Positions 19,023-27,970 of a DNA stretch of 64,000 nt are shown one piece after another. The notes below the pieces were generated by a model, which was not told the DNA's origin, did no database searches, and saw nothing but the letters and a program-made list of their open reading frames with translations. Where the stretch lies: assembly GCF_016908015.1 (NCBI RefSeq), contig NZ_JAFBDB010000005.1:1-64000 (forward strand), given 5' to 3'. The first letter of the stretch is position 1, and every line of letters starts with the position of its first letter. The position numbers and the translations under genes are program-made. The DNA is from Clostridium pascui (GTDB taxonomy: Bacteria > Bacillota > Clostridia > Clostridiales > Clostridiaceae).

Positions 19023-19535
19023 ATGAAAAAAACACGAAAAATGGTTCTTTTGAGTCTTCTTACAGCCATTGCTCTTGTAGTATATGTGATAGAAGCTCAA
19101 ATTCCGGTAATACTTCCTGGTATAAAACTTGGACTTGCTAATGCAATTTCACTTTTAGCCCTAATCATAATGGGGCCTAAAGAGGCACTGACTATAATGC
19201 TCTTAAGAACCTTGCTTGGAACTTTCCTTGGAGGAAACATGTCGGCATTTTTATATAGTATTTCTGGCGGAATACTTAGTAATATTGTAATGATAATACT
19301 TTATAAAAAGTTTAACGAAAGCTTTAGTCTTTGGAGCATAAGTATAGCTGGAGCAATATTTCATAATATAGGGCAGCTTTTTATAGCAGCACTAGTTGTA
19401 CAGGATTTTAAAATATATTTTTACCTCCCTGTACTTATGATTTCAGCCATAGCAGCTGGATATTTTATAGGACTTGTTACTAATTTTTTAGCAAAGCATT
19501 TAGAAAAGATACCATTCTTAAAAGGAATATCTTAA
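19023..19535 (+). CDS. Gx transporter family protein
   Basis: 170 aa, with about five hydrophobic helices. It matches the Gx transporter family, long misnamed heptaprenyl diphosphate synthase component I. Its helices start near residues 8, 40, 72, 102 and 130, with the conserved PGIKLGLAN and LLGTFLGG segments. It resembles substrate-binding S components of ECF transporters. In clostridia it follows apbE and NusG_II, and a role in supplying a precursor for flavin or quinone cofactors has been proposed. It lies 18 bp after the NusG_II gene in the same operon. Confidence 0.88.
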   Translation: MKKTRKMVLLSLLTAIALVVYVIEAQIPVILPGIKLGLANAISLLALIIMGPKEALTIMLLRTLLGTFLGGNMSAFLYSISGGILSNIVMIILYKKFNESFSLWSISIAGAIFHNIGQLFIAALVVQDFKIYFYLPVLMISAIAAGYFIGLVTNFLAKHLEKIPFLKGIS

Positions 19536-19558
19536 TGAATTTAAGATATTCCTTTTAT
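19521..19558 (+). terminator. Terminator of apbE operon
   Basis: The 12-bp stem GGAATATCTTAA / TTAAGATATTCC includes the stop codon of the Gx transporter and is followed by CTTTTAT. Confidence 0.7.
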
Positions 19559-19581
19559 AATAAAATCACAAAAAGGCATAT

Positions 19582-19618
19582 AAAAAAGCATGTAGCTTAT
19601 AAACTACATGCTTTTTAT
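19582..19618. terminator. Bidirectional terminator, mainly for rnf
   Basis: Arms AAAAAGCATGTAG and CTACATGCTTTTT surround an 8-nt loop between the convergent Gx transporter and rnfB, with T runs on both strands. Confidence 0.85.
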
Positions 19619-19619
19619 A

Positions 19620-20450
19620 TTAAGCGTTTGCTGCTTTTGTTTCTAACTTTTCATTTAAGTTTGCAATAGCTTTTGTTGGGCATTTTGCCACACATACTGC
19701 ACACTGAGTACACTTGTCATAATCTATAACTGGTAAGTTATTAACCATTGTTATAGCTTCACTTGGGCAGTTTCTTACGCATAGTCCACAAGAAATACAT
19801 CCAGTAGAACATACATTTTTAACTTCTAATCCCTTGTCGTGAGAATTACATGCAATACGTACTTTTTTGGACATAGGCGCTAATTCAATAACACTCTTTG
19901 GACAAATATTTATACAAGCACCGCAAGCAACACAAGCTTCTTCATCTACTACAGCTATTCCATCTACTACATGGATAGCATCGAATGCACAAACTCCTAC
20001 ACAGCTTCCAAGTCCAAGACATCCATATTGACAAGACTTTGAACCGCCGCCTGGAGTATTAGCTGCATCTATACAACTAGTTGCACCATAGTACTCATAT
20101 TTTTCTTTAGCTTTTCCACAAGAACCTTGACATTTTACATATGCCTTCTTTGGTTCTGAAGAATCAACTGTTACTCCCATTATTTCAGCAATTGCAGCTG
20201 AACATGCTGCTCCACCAACTGGACACTTATTTGCTGCTGCACCTTCATTAACAACTGCATCTGCATAAGCGTCGCAACCTGCAAATCCACAACCACCACA
20301 GTTAGCCCCTGGTAACGCTTCTCTAACTAGTGGCACTCTTTCATCAACTTCTACAGCAAACTTCTTTGAAGCATATCCTAAAAGAAGTCCAAATACTACA
20401 CCTAATCCCCCTAAGCTTAAAACAGGGAATACTAAGCTATTCATTTCCAT
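19620..20450 (-). CDS. rnfB: Rnf complex subunit RnfB
   Basis: 276 aa iron-sulfur subunit that accepts electrons from reduced ferredoxin. An N-terminal membrane helix (about residues 6-26) precedes the Fe-S cluster module GANCGGCGFAGC (about 48-59) with a fourth Cys at KCPVGG. A middle domain has extra cysteines (CQGSC, CQYGC), and two or more ferredoxin pairs follow (CVACGACINICP, CISCGLCVRNCP, CTQCAVCVAKCP). Last gene of rnfCDGEAB, 15 bp after rnfA. Rnf couples ferredoxin oxidation by NAD+ to export of Na+ or H+. Confidence 0.97.
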   Translation of the reverse strand: MEMNSLVFPVLSLGGLGVVFGLLLGYASKKFAVEVDERVPLVREALPGANCGGCGFAGCDAYADAVVNEGAAANKCPVGGAACSAAIAEIMGVTVDSSEPKKAYVKCQGSCGKAKEKYEYYGATSCIDAANTPGGGSKSCQYGCLGLGSCVGVCAFDAIHVVDGIAVVDEEACVACGACINICPKSVIELAPMSKKVRIACNSHDKGLEVKNVCSTGCISCGLCVRNCPSEAITMVNNLPVIDYDKCTQCAVCVAKCPTKAIANLNEKLETKAANA

Positions 20451-20465
20451 GCTAACACCTCCTAA

Positions 20466-21041
20466 TTAGATTAAGCCCTGGAATCCTAAGAAAGCTATCG
20501 CCATTATACCTGCTGTTATTAAAGTTATTGGCAAGCCTCTTAATGGCTCAGGAATATATTCATTAGTTTCAAATTTTTCTCTTATACCTGCAAGTAAAAC
20601 AAGTGCTAATGTAAATCCAAGTGCTGCTCCTACAGAGTTTACAATAGATTGTATAAATGTATATTGTTCTTGACTATTTATAAGAGCCATACCAAGTACT
20701 GCACAGTTTGTAGTTATAAGTGGTAAGAATATACCTAAACTCTTGTAAAGATCAGGGCTCATCTTCTTTATAACCATTTCAACAAACTGAACTAAAGATG
20801 CTATAACTAGTATAAATGCTAGTGTTGATAAATATGATAATCCTAGTGGTATTAATATAAATCTTTCAACTAAGAACGTCATCATTGCTGCTAATACCAT
20901 AACGAAAGTAACCGCAGCTCCCATACCTGCTGATGTTTCTACCTTCTTAGAAACTCCAAGAAATGGACATATTCCTAAGAATCTAGATAAAACGAAGTTA
21001 TTAACTAATAGTGCACTTATAAATATAGTAAATATACTCAT
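20466..21041 (-). CDS. rnfA: Rnf complex subunit RnfA
   Basis: 191 aa integral membrane protein with about six helices, paralogous to RnfE. The conserved half-helix motifs [18 protein letters not shown] (near residue 15) and [11 protein letters not shown] (near 105) hold the cysteines that bind a [2Fe-2S] cluster between RnfA and RnfE in solved complexes. It lies 53 bp downstream of rnfE. Confidence 0.96.
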   Translation of the reverse strand: MSIFTIFISALLVNNFVLSRFLGICPFLGVSKKVETSAGMGAAVTFVMVLAAMMTFLVERFILIPLGLSYLSTLAFILVIASLVQFVEMVIKKMSPDLYKSLGIFLPLITTNCAVLGMALINSQEQYTFIQSIVNSVGAALGFTLALVLLAGIREKFETNEYIPEPLRGLPITLITAGIMAIAFLGFQGLI

Positions 21042-21094
21042 TTTTCTTCCGACACCTTCCTTTTTTTAGAGTAAGGACTGAAGGCAAAGCTAAA

Positions 21095-21700
21095 TTATTT
21101 AGCTTTTGCCTTCTTTAATTTTCTATTGTTTAATAGAGCCATAAGTATTCCAAGTGTAATAAATGCACCTGGCGCAAGTACCATTATTAAAGCAGGCTGA
21201 AACGCTGCAGGTGTAACTTGAACGTTAAATACCTTTCCTGTTCCAAGTAGCTCTCTTATTAATCCAAGTACAGTTAAGGATACTGTGAACCCAAGTCCCA
21301 TACCTAATCCATCAAATAAAGCTGCTCCTACTCCGTTCTTAGAAGCATATGCTTCTGCTCTACCAAGTATAATACAGTTAACAACTATAAGTGGTATAAA
21401 TATACCAAGTGATTTATTTAATGCTGGTAAATATGCCTGAAGTACAAATTGAAGTACTGTAACAAACGTAGCAATTACAGTTATAAAAGCTGGTATACGT
21501 ATTTCTCCTGGAATTATCTTTCTAAGTGCAGAAATAGCCATATTAGTTCCTATTAAAACTGCAGTAGTAGAAAGTCCCATACCAAGTCCATTTATAGCAC
21601 TGGATGTAACTGCTAGTGTCGGACACATACCAAGAACTTGCATGAAAGTTGCATTTTCTTTTATTATACCATTATATAATCTTTCACTCATTAATCCCAC
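21095..21700 (-). CDS. rnfE: Rnf complex subunit RnfE
   Basis: 201 aa six-helix membrane subunit, paired with RnfA. Cysteines lie in QVLGMCPTLAV (about residue 25) and PLIVVNCIILG (about 107), matching the RnfA/E cluster site. The start is GTG 21700: AAGGAGG lies nine bases upstream, whereas the next ATG (21691) is too far from it. It begins 2 bp after the rnfG stop. The C-terminus is Lys-rich (KLKKAKAK). Confidence 0.96.
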   Translation of the reverse strand: MGLMSERLYNGIIKENATFMQVLGMCPTLAVTSSAINGLGMGLSTTAVLIGTNMAISALRKIIPGEIRIPAFITVIATFVTVLQFVLQAYLPALNKSLGIFIPLIVVNCIILGRAEAYASKNGVGAALFDGLGMGLGFTVSLTVLGLIRELLGTGKVFNVQVTPAAFQPALIMVLAPGAFITLGILMALLNNRKLKKAKAK

Positions 21701-21702
21701 GA

Positions 21703-22272
21703 TTAGTTTCCTCCTTTCAAGTTAGCATCAAAGAATTTAATAGCCTCATTAACTCCATCTGTAACTGCTCTTGAAGTTATTGTAGCACCAGTTATTGCTT
21801 CTATTTGATTGTCTGCTGATGGTGCTGCCTTTACAACTGTTAATTCTTTTGCTGGTTTTCCTGAAAATTGTCCAGAGAACTTTGGTTCTGGAGCAAGCGC
21901 ACCAAGACCTGGAGTTTCTGCATGTTCTAATATCTTAATTCCGGAAACTTTTCCATCTGTAGTTATTCCAACCATTGTTTTAACAGCTCCCGCATATCCT
22001 TTAGGTGATACTGTTATAGTATATCCTTTTACATCTGCTCCTGATTTTCCTTCAGTTACAGCTGAAACTGTTCCTGTAAATTCAACTCCAGTTTTATCAA
22101 CAAATTCTGTTGCTTCTGGAAGTATTGCTTTATTTGCTTCATCAACTGCTTTTTTAGCTTGAACAGCTATTGGTTCTTTAGTTACTTCACTTATACCACC
22201 AAGTATAAGTCCACATATTGCAGCTATAGCTAACAATACTAAACCTAATTTTAAACTGCTATTCTTCTTCAT
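21703..22272 (-). CDS. rnfG: Rnf complex subunit RnfG (flavin-bearing)
   Basis: 189 aa from ATG 22272, which has AAGGAG upstream; a longer frame upstream runs back into rnfD and is rejected. One N-terminal membrane helix (about residues 8-28) is followed by an extracytoplasmic FMN-binding domain. The ApbE target motif is ITGATITS, with the acceptor Thr near position 164. ApbE is encoded in the convergent operon next door. It begins 1 bp after the rnfD stop. Confidence 0.96.
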   Translation of the reverse strand: MKKNSSLKLGLVLLAIAAICGLILGGISEVTKEPIAVQAKKAVDEANKAILPEATEFVDKTGVEFTGTVSAVTEGKSGADVKGYTITVSPKGYAGAVKTMVGITTDGKVSGIKILEHAETPGLGALAPEPKFSGQFSGKPAKELTVVKAAPSADNQIEAITGATITSRAVTDGVNEAIKFFDANLKGGN

Positions 22273-22273
22273 G

Positions 22274-23203
22274 TTATTTCTCCTTTCCAAAAGTTCTTGG
22301 AACTGTCCATCTCTCAATAAGTGGAACGAACAAGTTCATTACTAGTATTGAATAGGATACACCTTCTGGATATCCACCAAATATACGGATAAGACCAGTA
22401 ATTACTCCACAACCAATACCAAATATTATTCTACCACGTGGTGTGATTGGAGAAGTTGCATAATCTGTTGCCATGAAGAATGCTCCAAGCATTAATCCAC
22501 CCGCAAATAATTCATATACAGGGTTTGCAGATCTTCCTGCTATTGCAGTCATAATGAAAGTAGTAGCTATAAATGTAACTGGAGCTCTCCAATCAATTAT
22601 TCTCTTAGCAAATAAGTAAGCTGCACCAAGAATTATTGCAAGGGCTGAAGTTTCACCAATACATCCCCCAACATTTCCTATAAATACATTCATTAAGCTA
22701 GGTGCTTGACCAGTTGCTTCAACTCCCTTTAAGAAAGCAAGTGGTGTAGCTGTAGTTGATCCATCTAGTGTCCAAGTAGTCATAGCTACTGGCCAAGATG
22801 CAAGCAAGAACGCTCTTGCAAGTAAAGCTGGGTTTACGATATTTTGACCTATTCCACCGAAAAATTGTTTACCTATTATAATTGCAACGAAGCCACCAAT
22901 CACTGGCAACCAAAGTGGAACGGATGCTGGTAAGTTGAATGCTAATAATAATCCTGTTACAACGGCACTTAAATCACTTATAGTTACTTTTCTATGAGTA
23001 GCTTTTTGCCAAATATATTCAGCAGCTACACATGAAAGTACTGAAGCAAGTATTACTAAAAGTCCCTGAAGTTTAAAGAAGTATACTCCTGCAGCAGTCG
23101 CTGGAAGTAAAGCTATAACAACATCTCTCATTATGCTCTGAGTTGTATCTTTCGCACGTATGTGTGGAGATGAAGATACGGTATACATTGTTGTTTCGGA
23201 CAT
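22274..23203 (-). CDS. rnfD: Rnf complex subunit RnfD (flavin-bearing)
   Basis: 309 aa polytopic membrane subunit of the NqrB/RnfD family. Its flavinylation motif is STTATPLA, with the acceptor Thr at about position 153. A conserved NPALLARAFLLASWP segment (about 123-137) precedes it. The ATG at 23203 has GAGGTG upstream. It follows rnfC by 30 bp. RnfD forms part of the ion channel of the complex. Confidence 0.96.
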   Translation of the reverse strand: MSETTMYTVSSSPHIRAKDTTQSIMRDVVIALLPATAAGVYFFKLQGLLVILASVLSCVAAEYIWQKATHRKVTISDLSAVVTGLLLAFNLPASVPLWLPVIGGFVAIIIGKQFFGGIGQNIVNPALLARAFLLASWPVAMTTWTLDGSTTATPLAFLKGVEATGQAPSLMNVFIGNVGGCIGETSALAIILGAAYLFAKRIIDWRAPVTFIATTFIMTAIAGRSANPVYELFAGGLMLGAFFMATDYATSPITPRGRIIFGIGCGVITGLIRIFGGYPEGVSYSILVMNLFVPLIERWTVPRTFGKEK

Positions 23204-23233
23204 TTATATTCACCTCTTATTTAAATTTTTAAT

Positions 23234-24553
23234 TTATTTCTTTTTTGGAGTTTTACAAACGACCTTTTTACCGGAACGTATTCTTTGTAATAAATGACGT
23301 CTTGCTGGACAAGTAAATGAACAACAACCACATTCTATACAATCTCTTCCATCATATTGATCGAACATTTCATAGTTCTGCATGGAAGCTGATGCTGCAA
23401 GTGTTGTTGGCATTAAGTTCATAGGACAAACTTGTACACACTTTCCGCAATTTATACAGTTAGATTCTTCTTCTACAGTTGCTACTTTTTTAGTTAAGCA
23501 AAGTATTCCTGAGCTTCCCTTTGTTGCTGGAGCATCTAAAGTATACATTGCAATTCCCATCATAGGACCACCAGATATTATCTTAGTTGGTTCTTCTACA
23601 AATCCACCAGCAAATTCTACTAGTTCCTTCATTGAAGTTCCAATTTTAAATCTGATATTTTTTGGTTCTTTTACTGCATCACCAGTTACAGTTACAACTC
23701 TTGAAGTAAGCGGCTTGCCATTTACTACAGCATTGTATATTTCATAAATTGTGTCAACATTTTGTACAACACATCCTGCATCTGCTGGAAGTGCGCCTGA
23801 TGGTACTTCTCTCTTTGTTAAAGCATAGATTAACTGTTTTTCAGCTCCTTGAGGATACTTAGTCTTAACAGCCTTTACTTCTATTCCTGTTCCCTGTGCT
23901 GCATCGCTCATAGCTTTTATAGCATTTGGCTTATTGTCTTCTATTCCTATATATCCTTTTGCACCTGGGAATAACTTTAGAACTATTTTTAATCCTTCGA
24001 TTATTTCCTTAGTGTACTCAAGCATCATTCTGTGGTCACAAGTTAAATATGGTTCACATTCTGCAGCATTTACTACTATGAACTCTATTTTCTTGTCAGC
24101 AGGTGGCATAAGTTTTACATGAGTTGGGAATGTAGCTCCACCCATACCTACTATACCTGCTTCTTTAATGATTTCAATTATTTCTTCTTTTGATAACTTT
24201 GCATAATCAGCATTTGGTTTTATTGTATCTACTTCTTCATAAAGACCATCGTTTTCAATTACTACTGCTGAAATCTTAGCCCCATTAAAGTTTGATACTT
24301 GTACAATATTCTTAACAGTTCCAGATACACTGCTGTGAATATTTGCAGATACAAATCCTTTAGCTTCTCCTATTTTTTGTCCTACTAAAACCCTATCACC
24401 TTTTTTTACTAGTGGTTCAGCAGGTGCACCAATGTGCTGTGACATTGGTATAACAACGTCTCCCTTTGGTAAATACTCTTCTATTTGTTTGTTTTCTGTA
24501 TAATGTTTACCATGAGGGGGATGTACTCCGTTTTTAAAAGTTAATAATTCCAT
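23234..24553 (-). CDS. rnfC: Rnf complex subunit RnfC
   Basis: 439 aa from ATG 24553, which has GGAGGG upstream and begins MELLTFKNGVHPPHGKHYTE, the usual RnfC start. The frame extends to 24619 but that lies almost at the predicted transcription start. RnfC is the NADH-side subunit. A SLBB/Nqo1-like FMN domain with GMGGATFPTHVK (about residue 137) binds NAD(H) and flavin, and two ferredoxin clusters are seen in CINCGKCVQVCP and CIECGCCSFTCP near the C-terminus. First gene of the operon. Confidence 0.96.
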   Translation of the reverse strand: MELLTFKNGVHPPHGKHYTENKQIEEYLPKGDVVIPMSQHIGAPAEPLVKKGDRVLVGQKIGEAKGFVSANIHSSVSGTVKNIVQVSNFNGAKISAVVIENDGLYEEVDTIKPNADYAKLSKEEIIEIIKEAGIVGMGGATFPTHVKLMPPADKKIEFIVVNAAECEPYLTCDHRMMLEYTKEIIEGLKIVLKLFPGAKGYIGIEDNKPNAIKAMSDAAQGTGIEVKAVKTKYPQGAEKQLIYALTKREVPSGALPADAGCVVQNVDTIYEIYNAVVNGKPLTSRVVTVTGDAVKEPKNIRFKIGTSMKELVEFAGGFVEEPTKIISGGPMMGIAMYTLDAPATKGSSGILCLTKKVATVEEESNCINCGKCVQVCPMNLMPTTLAASASMQNYEMFDQYDGRDCIECGCCSFTCPARRHLLQRIRSGKKVVCKTPKKK

Positions 24554-24631
24554 AAAGACCCTCCATTCTTTAAATTCTATATGAAATACAATATAAACAT
24601 TAAGTTTTTGAGCACACAAATACTCATTTAT

Positions 24632-24660
24632 ATACTAATTTGTTCCGCGAAATATGTCAA
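24632..24660 (-). promoter_or_regulatory. Promoter of the rnf operon
   Basis: Minus strand TTGACA (24655-24660), 17-bp spacer, TAGTAT (24632-24637). The predicted start at about 24625 leaves a leader of about 70 nt before rnfC. Further upstream, inverted TTGTCG/CGACAA arms (around 24780-24835) may be a regulator site. Confidence 0.75.
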
Positions 24661-24845
24661 TAGTTTTTGAACAACTTTTAAATTAGTTCATTGGATACAT
24701 AGGCAATACTTCTCAGACATAATATTATTCTACAACAACGTGCAAATTCCTCTCTAAATAATCAAAATGAATAATTGCTTTTGTCGTTTCAAATGTTCGA
24801 ATAGTAACTAACTTAAGATTATTTCGACAATTGCATAATACCAAT

Positions 24846-25688
24846 TTATAGTTCAATATATTTTTCATCATATAGTACAGCTGATCCACCTATATAAGAA
24901 ATACCTTCTTCTATTTTTACATCTACAATACCTGGTTTATCTAATATATATCCCTGCTCTACACTAAATACTTCTATTCCTTCATCATAAAACTTACTTA
25001 AATAAATTCCTAATGCACCTGCTGCCACCCCTGTAATTGGGTCTTCAGGTATCCCAAACAATGGATTAAACTGCCTTGCATGTATAAGGTTGTTTTTATC
25101 TAATGCATCAAAGGTAAAAGGATAAAATCCTTTAGAATTTGTTACACGTGAGATTTCCTTTAACTTTTCAAAGTCTGGTTTTATATTGAAAAGCATATCT
25201 CGATTTTTAAGAGGTATAATTATTTTAGGTGTTCCTACAGATACTACTTTAATAGGAAGGTTTTCCTCCTTATTTTCATAAGGTATATTAAGCGCTTCAA
25301 ATATTATACTTTCTTCGATACAAATATCGTCTATAATAGGCCTTGATTGCTCCATATAAATTTTAGAGCCATTAATAAATACTTTTAATTTACCAGCCTT
25401 AGTATGCATATATACCTCTGATTCTTCTACTTCATTTAATACTTGCATACAGTGAAAAGCTGCTATGGTTCCATGACCGCATAAGTTGGTTTCAACTTCT
25501 GGAGTAAAATACTTAAGTTCAAAATTCCTGCAATCTATCTTGCTTATAAAAGTAGTTTCTGAGAATCCGACTTCTTTAGCTATACTTTGCATTTCTTCAT
25601 CCTTAAGACCATTATTTATAACTACACCTGCAGGATTTCCTCCATTTTCAGATGATGTAAAAGACTTTACAAGAAAAACTTTTATCAT
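24846..25688 (-). CDS. PhzF family isomerase-like protein
   Basis: 280 aa, the usual PhzF length. Family marks: the N-terminal VFLVKSFTSSENGGNPAGVV, the active-site region around EVGFSETTF with the conserved Glu, the CGHGTIAA turn (about residue 72), and the DPITGVAAGALG segment in the second, pseudo-symmetric half. PhzF itself isomerises a phenazine precursor, but most members, including this one with no phenazine genes nearby, have unknown substrates. It is followed by the rnf promoter and preceded by a divergent exporter. Confidence 0.88.
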   Translation of the reverse strand: MIKVFLVKSFTSSENGGNPAGVVINNGLKDEEMQSIAKEVGFSETTFISKIDCRNFELKYFTPEVETNLCGHGTIAAFHCMQVLNEVEESEVYMHTKAGKLKVFINGSKIYMEQSRPIIDDICIEESIIFEALNIPYENKEENLPIKVVSVGTPKIIIPLKNRDMLFNIKPDFEKLKEISRVTNSKGFYPFTFDALDKNNLIHARQFNPLFGIPEDPITGVAAGALGIYLSKFYDEGIEVFSVEQGYILDKPGIVDVKIEEGISYIGGSAVLYDEKYIEL

Positions 25689-25837
25689 TTGCCTCTACTC
25701 CCTTTTCTATGATTTTACATACTATTTTATTAATTCATAATTTTATTAATTAGTCAATATTTTTTGTGGTTTTTTATATTCTTTTTAAAGAATTATGCTA
25801 TAATTGGATTGAATTTTATTATTAGGATGGCGATAAA

Positions 25838-26611
25838 ATGGATATAAATAAGTTAGTACATTTAACTTCCTTTGCTGGTGAAATAATGCTGGAAAACGGG
25901 GCCGAAACTTACAGAGTAGAGGAAACTATAGAACGTATGTGCAGTGCCTATGGTGTACAAGAAGTTAATAGCTTTGTAACTCCTACAGGAATAATGATAT
26001 CTATAACGGATGTAGATGGGAAAATCTATTCTAAAGTAAGTAGAGTTCGACATCGTAAAGTTGATTTGGATAAAATATCGAAAATAAATGATTTATCTAG
26101 ACAAATATGCAGTAAAAATCTTCCCTTAAATATAGTAGAAGATAATTTAACAACTATAAATAGCGGACAAGACTACGAACGAAACCTAGTTATATTTTCT
26201 TCTTCCATATCTGCTGGTTTTTTTACTTTATTATATGGAGGGGATTTTAACGATTTTTGTATTTCTATGATTATTGGATTTACCATACAAATACTTTCTA
26301 GAACTCTAAGCAAAATTGGAACTAACTCCTTCTTTATAAATGCCATAGGTGGTGCTGCTGCTTCTTTTATTGCACTAGCAAGCACTTCATTACATATAGG
26401 AAATAATACGGATAAAATTGTAATAGGCTCTCTTATGTTATTAGTTCCAGGTCTTACAATAACCAATGCCATAAGGGATACTATAGCAGGAGATTTAGTG
26501 GCAGGAACTTCTAGAATTATAGAAGCATTTTTAATCGCCATTGCAATTGCTGTTGGAAGCGGACTCGTGTTCTCATTCTGGATATCTTATTTTGGAGGAG
26601 GATCTATATAA
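25838..26611 (+). CDS. Threonine/serine exporter family protein (ThrE N-terminal half, YjjP type)
   Basis: 257 aa. It carries a soluble N-terminal part with the family segment LENGAETYRVEETIERM (about residues 19-35), followed by five hydrophobic helices. In Corynebacterium this domain and the next are fused as ThrE; here they are separate genes, as in E. coli yjjP/yjjB. Expected to export threonine, serine or dicarboxylates such as succinate. It ends 1 bp before the partner's start. Confidence 0.85.
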   Translation: MDINKLVHLTSFAGEIMLENGAETYRVEETIERMCSAYGVQEVNSFVTPTGIMISITDVDGKIYSKVSRVRHRKVDLDKISKINDLSRQICSKNLPLNIVEDNLTTINSGQDYERNLVIFSSSISAGFFTLLYGGDFNDFCISMIIGFTIQILSRTLSKIGTNSFFINAIGGAAASFIALASTSLHIGNNTDKIVIGSLMLLVPGLTITNAIRDTIAGDLVAGTSRIIEAFLIAIAIAVGSGLVFSFWISYFGGGSI

Positions 26612-26612
26612 A

Positions 26613-27068
26613 ATGAATTTATTTTTGCCTTCTTTTTATTCTTTCATTGCAACACTGGCATTTTCAGTTTTATTTAATATAAAAGGAAAAAACACTTGGC
26701 TAGCTGCCCTAGGAGGAGGACTAAGTTGGTTTTTTTATATTCTGTCATTAAAATATACTGTTTCTCAACCTCTAGCCTTCTTTTATGCTTCTGTAGCTGT
26801 AGCTATATATTCTGAAATAATGGCAAGAGTACGAAAATGCCCAGTTACTATATTTATAATCTGCGGCATACTTCCACTAGTTCCTGGAGGTGGAATGTAT
26901 TATACTATGCTTGCTTCAGTAGAAGGAAATGTAACTAAATCCTTAAACACAGGACTTTCAACCCTTACAATAGCAGGAGCCATTGCAGTTGGAGTGATTT
27001 TAGTTTCATCATTAACTAGACTTATAACATTTTATTATAATAAAAAAAGCAATTGTGCTAAAGTGTAA
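26613..27068 (+). CDS. Threonine/serine exporter family protein (YjjB type)
   Basis: 151 aa from ATG 26613, with GGAGGAGG at the right distance; an in-frame ATG at 26541 lies inside the upstream gene with no site and is rejected. Five membrane helices, with the family segments GGGLSWFFY and CGILPLVPGGGMYYTM. It is the C-terminal half of ThrE-type exporters. It completes a two-gene operon with the upstream YjjP-type gene. Confidence 0.85.
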   Translation: MNLFLPSFYSFIATLAFSVLFNIKGKNTWLAALGGGLSWFFYILSLKYTVSQPLAFFYASVAVAIYSEIMARVRKCPVTIFIICGILPLVPGGGMYYTMLASVEGNVTKSLNTGLSTLTIAGAIAVGVILVSSLTRLITFYYNKKSNCAKV

Positions 27069-27084
27069 TTTAGCACAATTACTT
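27051..27084. terminator. Shared terminator hairpin, exporter and csoR-like gene
   Basis: Arms AATTGTGCTAAA (27051-27062) and TTTAGCACAATT (27069-27080) contain the stop codons of both convergent genes. On the minus strand the stem runs into a T-rich tail; on the plus strand the tail is weak. Confidence 0.65.
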
Positions 27085-27348
27085 CATAAACATTGTTAAC
27101 GTACTTACTAAATCATCTACTGCATTTGCATCATTACTTAAAGCTTCGCAGTTTCCTAAACAATTCTTAGCATAGTTTTGAAGAACCATGGCTCCAGCCT
27201 TATTTATTGCAGATCTTACTGCTGCAATTTGTATTAATATTTCCTTACAACTGGCATCATTATCTATCATCTTTTCTATACCCTTTACTTGACCTTCTAT
27301 TCTTTTAAGTCTATTTTGAATGTCCTTTTTAGCATTATCACTTGCCAT
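27079..27348 (-). CDS. CsoR/CstR-family transcriptional repressor
   Basis: 89 aa from ATG 27348 with GAGGTGAT upstream; a GTG at 27357 lies inside that site. All-helical CsoR/FrmR/RcnR fold: RLKRIEGQVKGIEKMI (residues 13-28), then Cys34 and Cys63. In copper-sensing CsoR the ligands are Cys, His, Cys with His four residues before the second Cys. Here that position is Tyr59, so the classical Cu(I) site is incomplete. Cys34 and Cys63 match the pair of persulfide-sensing CstR. An extra Cys67 is present. A palindromic operator overlaps its own promoter. Its neighbours show no copper or sulfur gene. Confidence 0.85.
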   Translation of the reverse strand: MASDNAKKDIQNRLKRIEGQVKGIEKMIDNDASCKEILIQIAAVRSAINKAGAMVLQNYAKNCLGNCEALSNDANAVDDLVSTLTMFMK

Positions 27349-27366
27349 TGTTATCACCTCATTTAA

Positions 27367-27382
27367 ATACCCCTCCGGGTAT
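27367..27382. promoter_or_regulatory. CsoR/CstR-type operator
   Basis: Perfect arms ATACCC and GGGTAT around CTCC. It lies just upstream of the repressor gene at its predicted transcription start (about 27380), fitting autoregulation. The form matches known CsoR/CstR operators with C-run/G-run arms. Confidence 0.75.
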
Positions 27383-27386
27383 TCAC

Positions 27387-27415
27387 ATTATATCATTTCT
27401 TATATGTACCTTCAA
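27387..27415 (-). promoter_or_regulatory. Promoter of csoR-like gene
   Basis: Minus strand TTGAAG (27410-27415), 17-bp spacer, TATAAT (27387-27392). Confidence 0.75.
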
Positions 27416-27496
27416 CTAAATTTTCTGTTTTTAAAGTAATAAAACCTATTTTCATCTCATATGATGTTTAATGAAAACAAGGTAAAGGTGGCTTAA

Positions 27497-27970
27497 ATGA
27501 AAAGAAAATTTTATTATATAATTTTGTCTATTATAATTATGTTTTTTGCTAGTTCCTGTTCCAAATACTATTATTACAAGGGTAAAGAAACTAACCGATA
27601 TTATACAAATCTTTTATCTGAAGGAATTAATTTAAATACCTCTTACAGATGCACAATAACTGATACTTCTTTTTATAAGGAAAAGGAGCTATCTTCAGAA
27701 GATTTAAACGTAATACCTAATTTTATTTCAAGCCTTGATGAAAAATCCTTTATAGATAAGCCTAAAAATCTTCCTAACAAACCTTTATATAAGATATTCA
27801 TTACCATTTCTAACGAAAAATATGTAATAAACGTATATAATAAAGATTTGGTTTCCATATACCCCTGGGATGGATTTTATGAAATGGATTTTATAAATAT
27901 GAGTAAAGTACCTTATTCATACAACCTATACAATATATCTAATTATATGATTCCTAGAGATAATAATTAA
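27497..27970 (+). CDS. Hypothetical lipoprotein
   Basis: 157 aa. The signal sequence ends in ASSC, with the lipid-bearing Cys at position 21, followed by a Tyr/Lys-rich stretch. The remainder is a small soluble domain with a DTSFYKEK ... LPNKPLYKIFITISNEKY core. It resembles a clostridial lipoprotein family (possibly DUF4883); I am not certain. No enzyme motif seen. Preceded by AAAGGTGG and followed by a short hairpin repeat. Confidence 0.7.
   Translation: MKRKFYYIILSIIIMFFASSCSKYYYYKGKETNRYYTNLLSEGINLNTSYRCTITDTSFYKEKELSSEDLNVIPNFISSLDEKSFIDKPKNLPNKPLYKIFITISNEKYVINVYNKDLVSIYPWDGFYEMDFINMSKVPYSYNLYNISNYMIPRDNN

Noticed and set aside
24554-24619. Longer RnfC start
   Set aside because: The extension begins at the predicted transcription start, lacks a ribosome site and is not family-like; GGAGGG supports ATG 24553.
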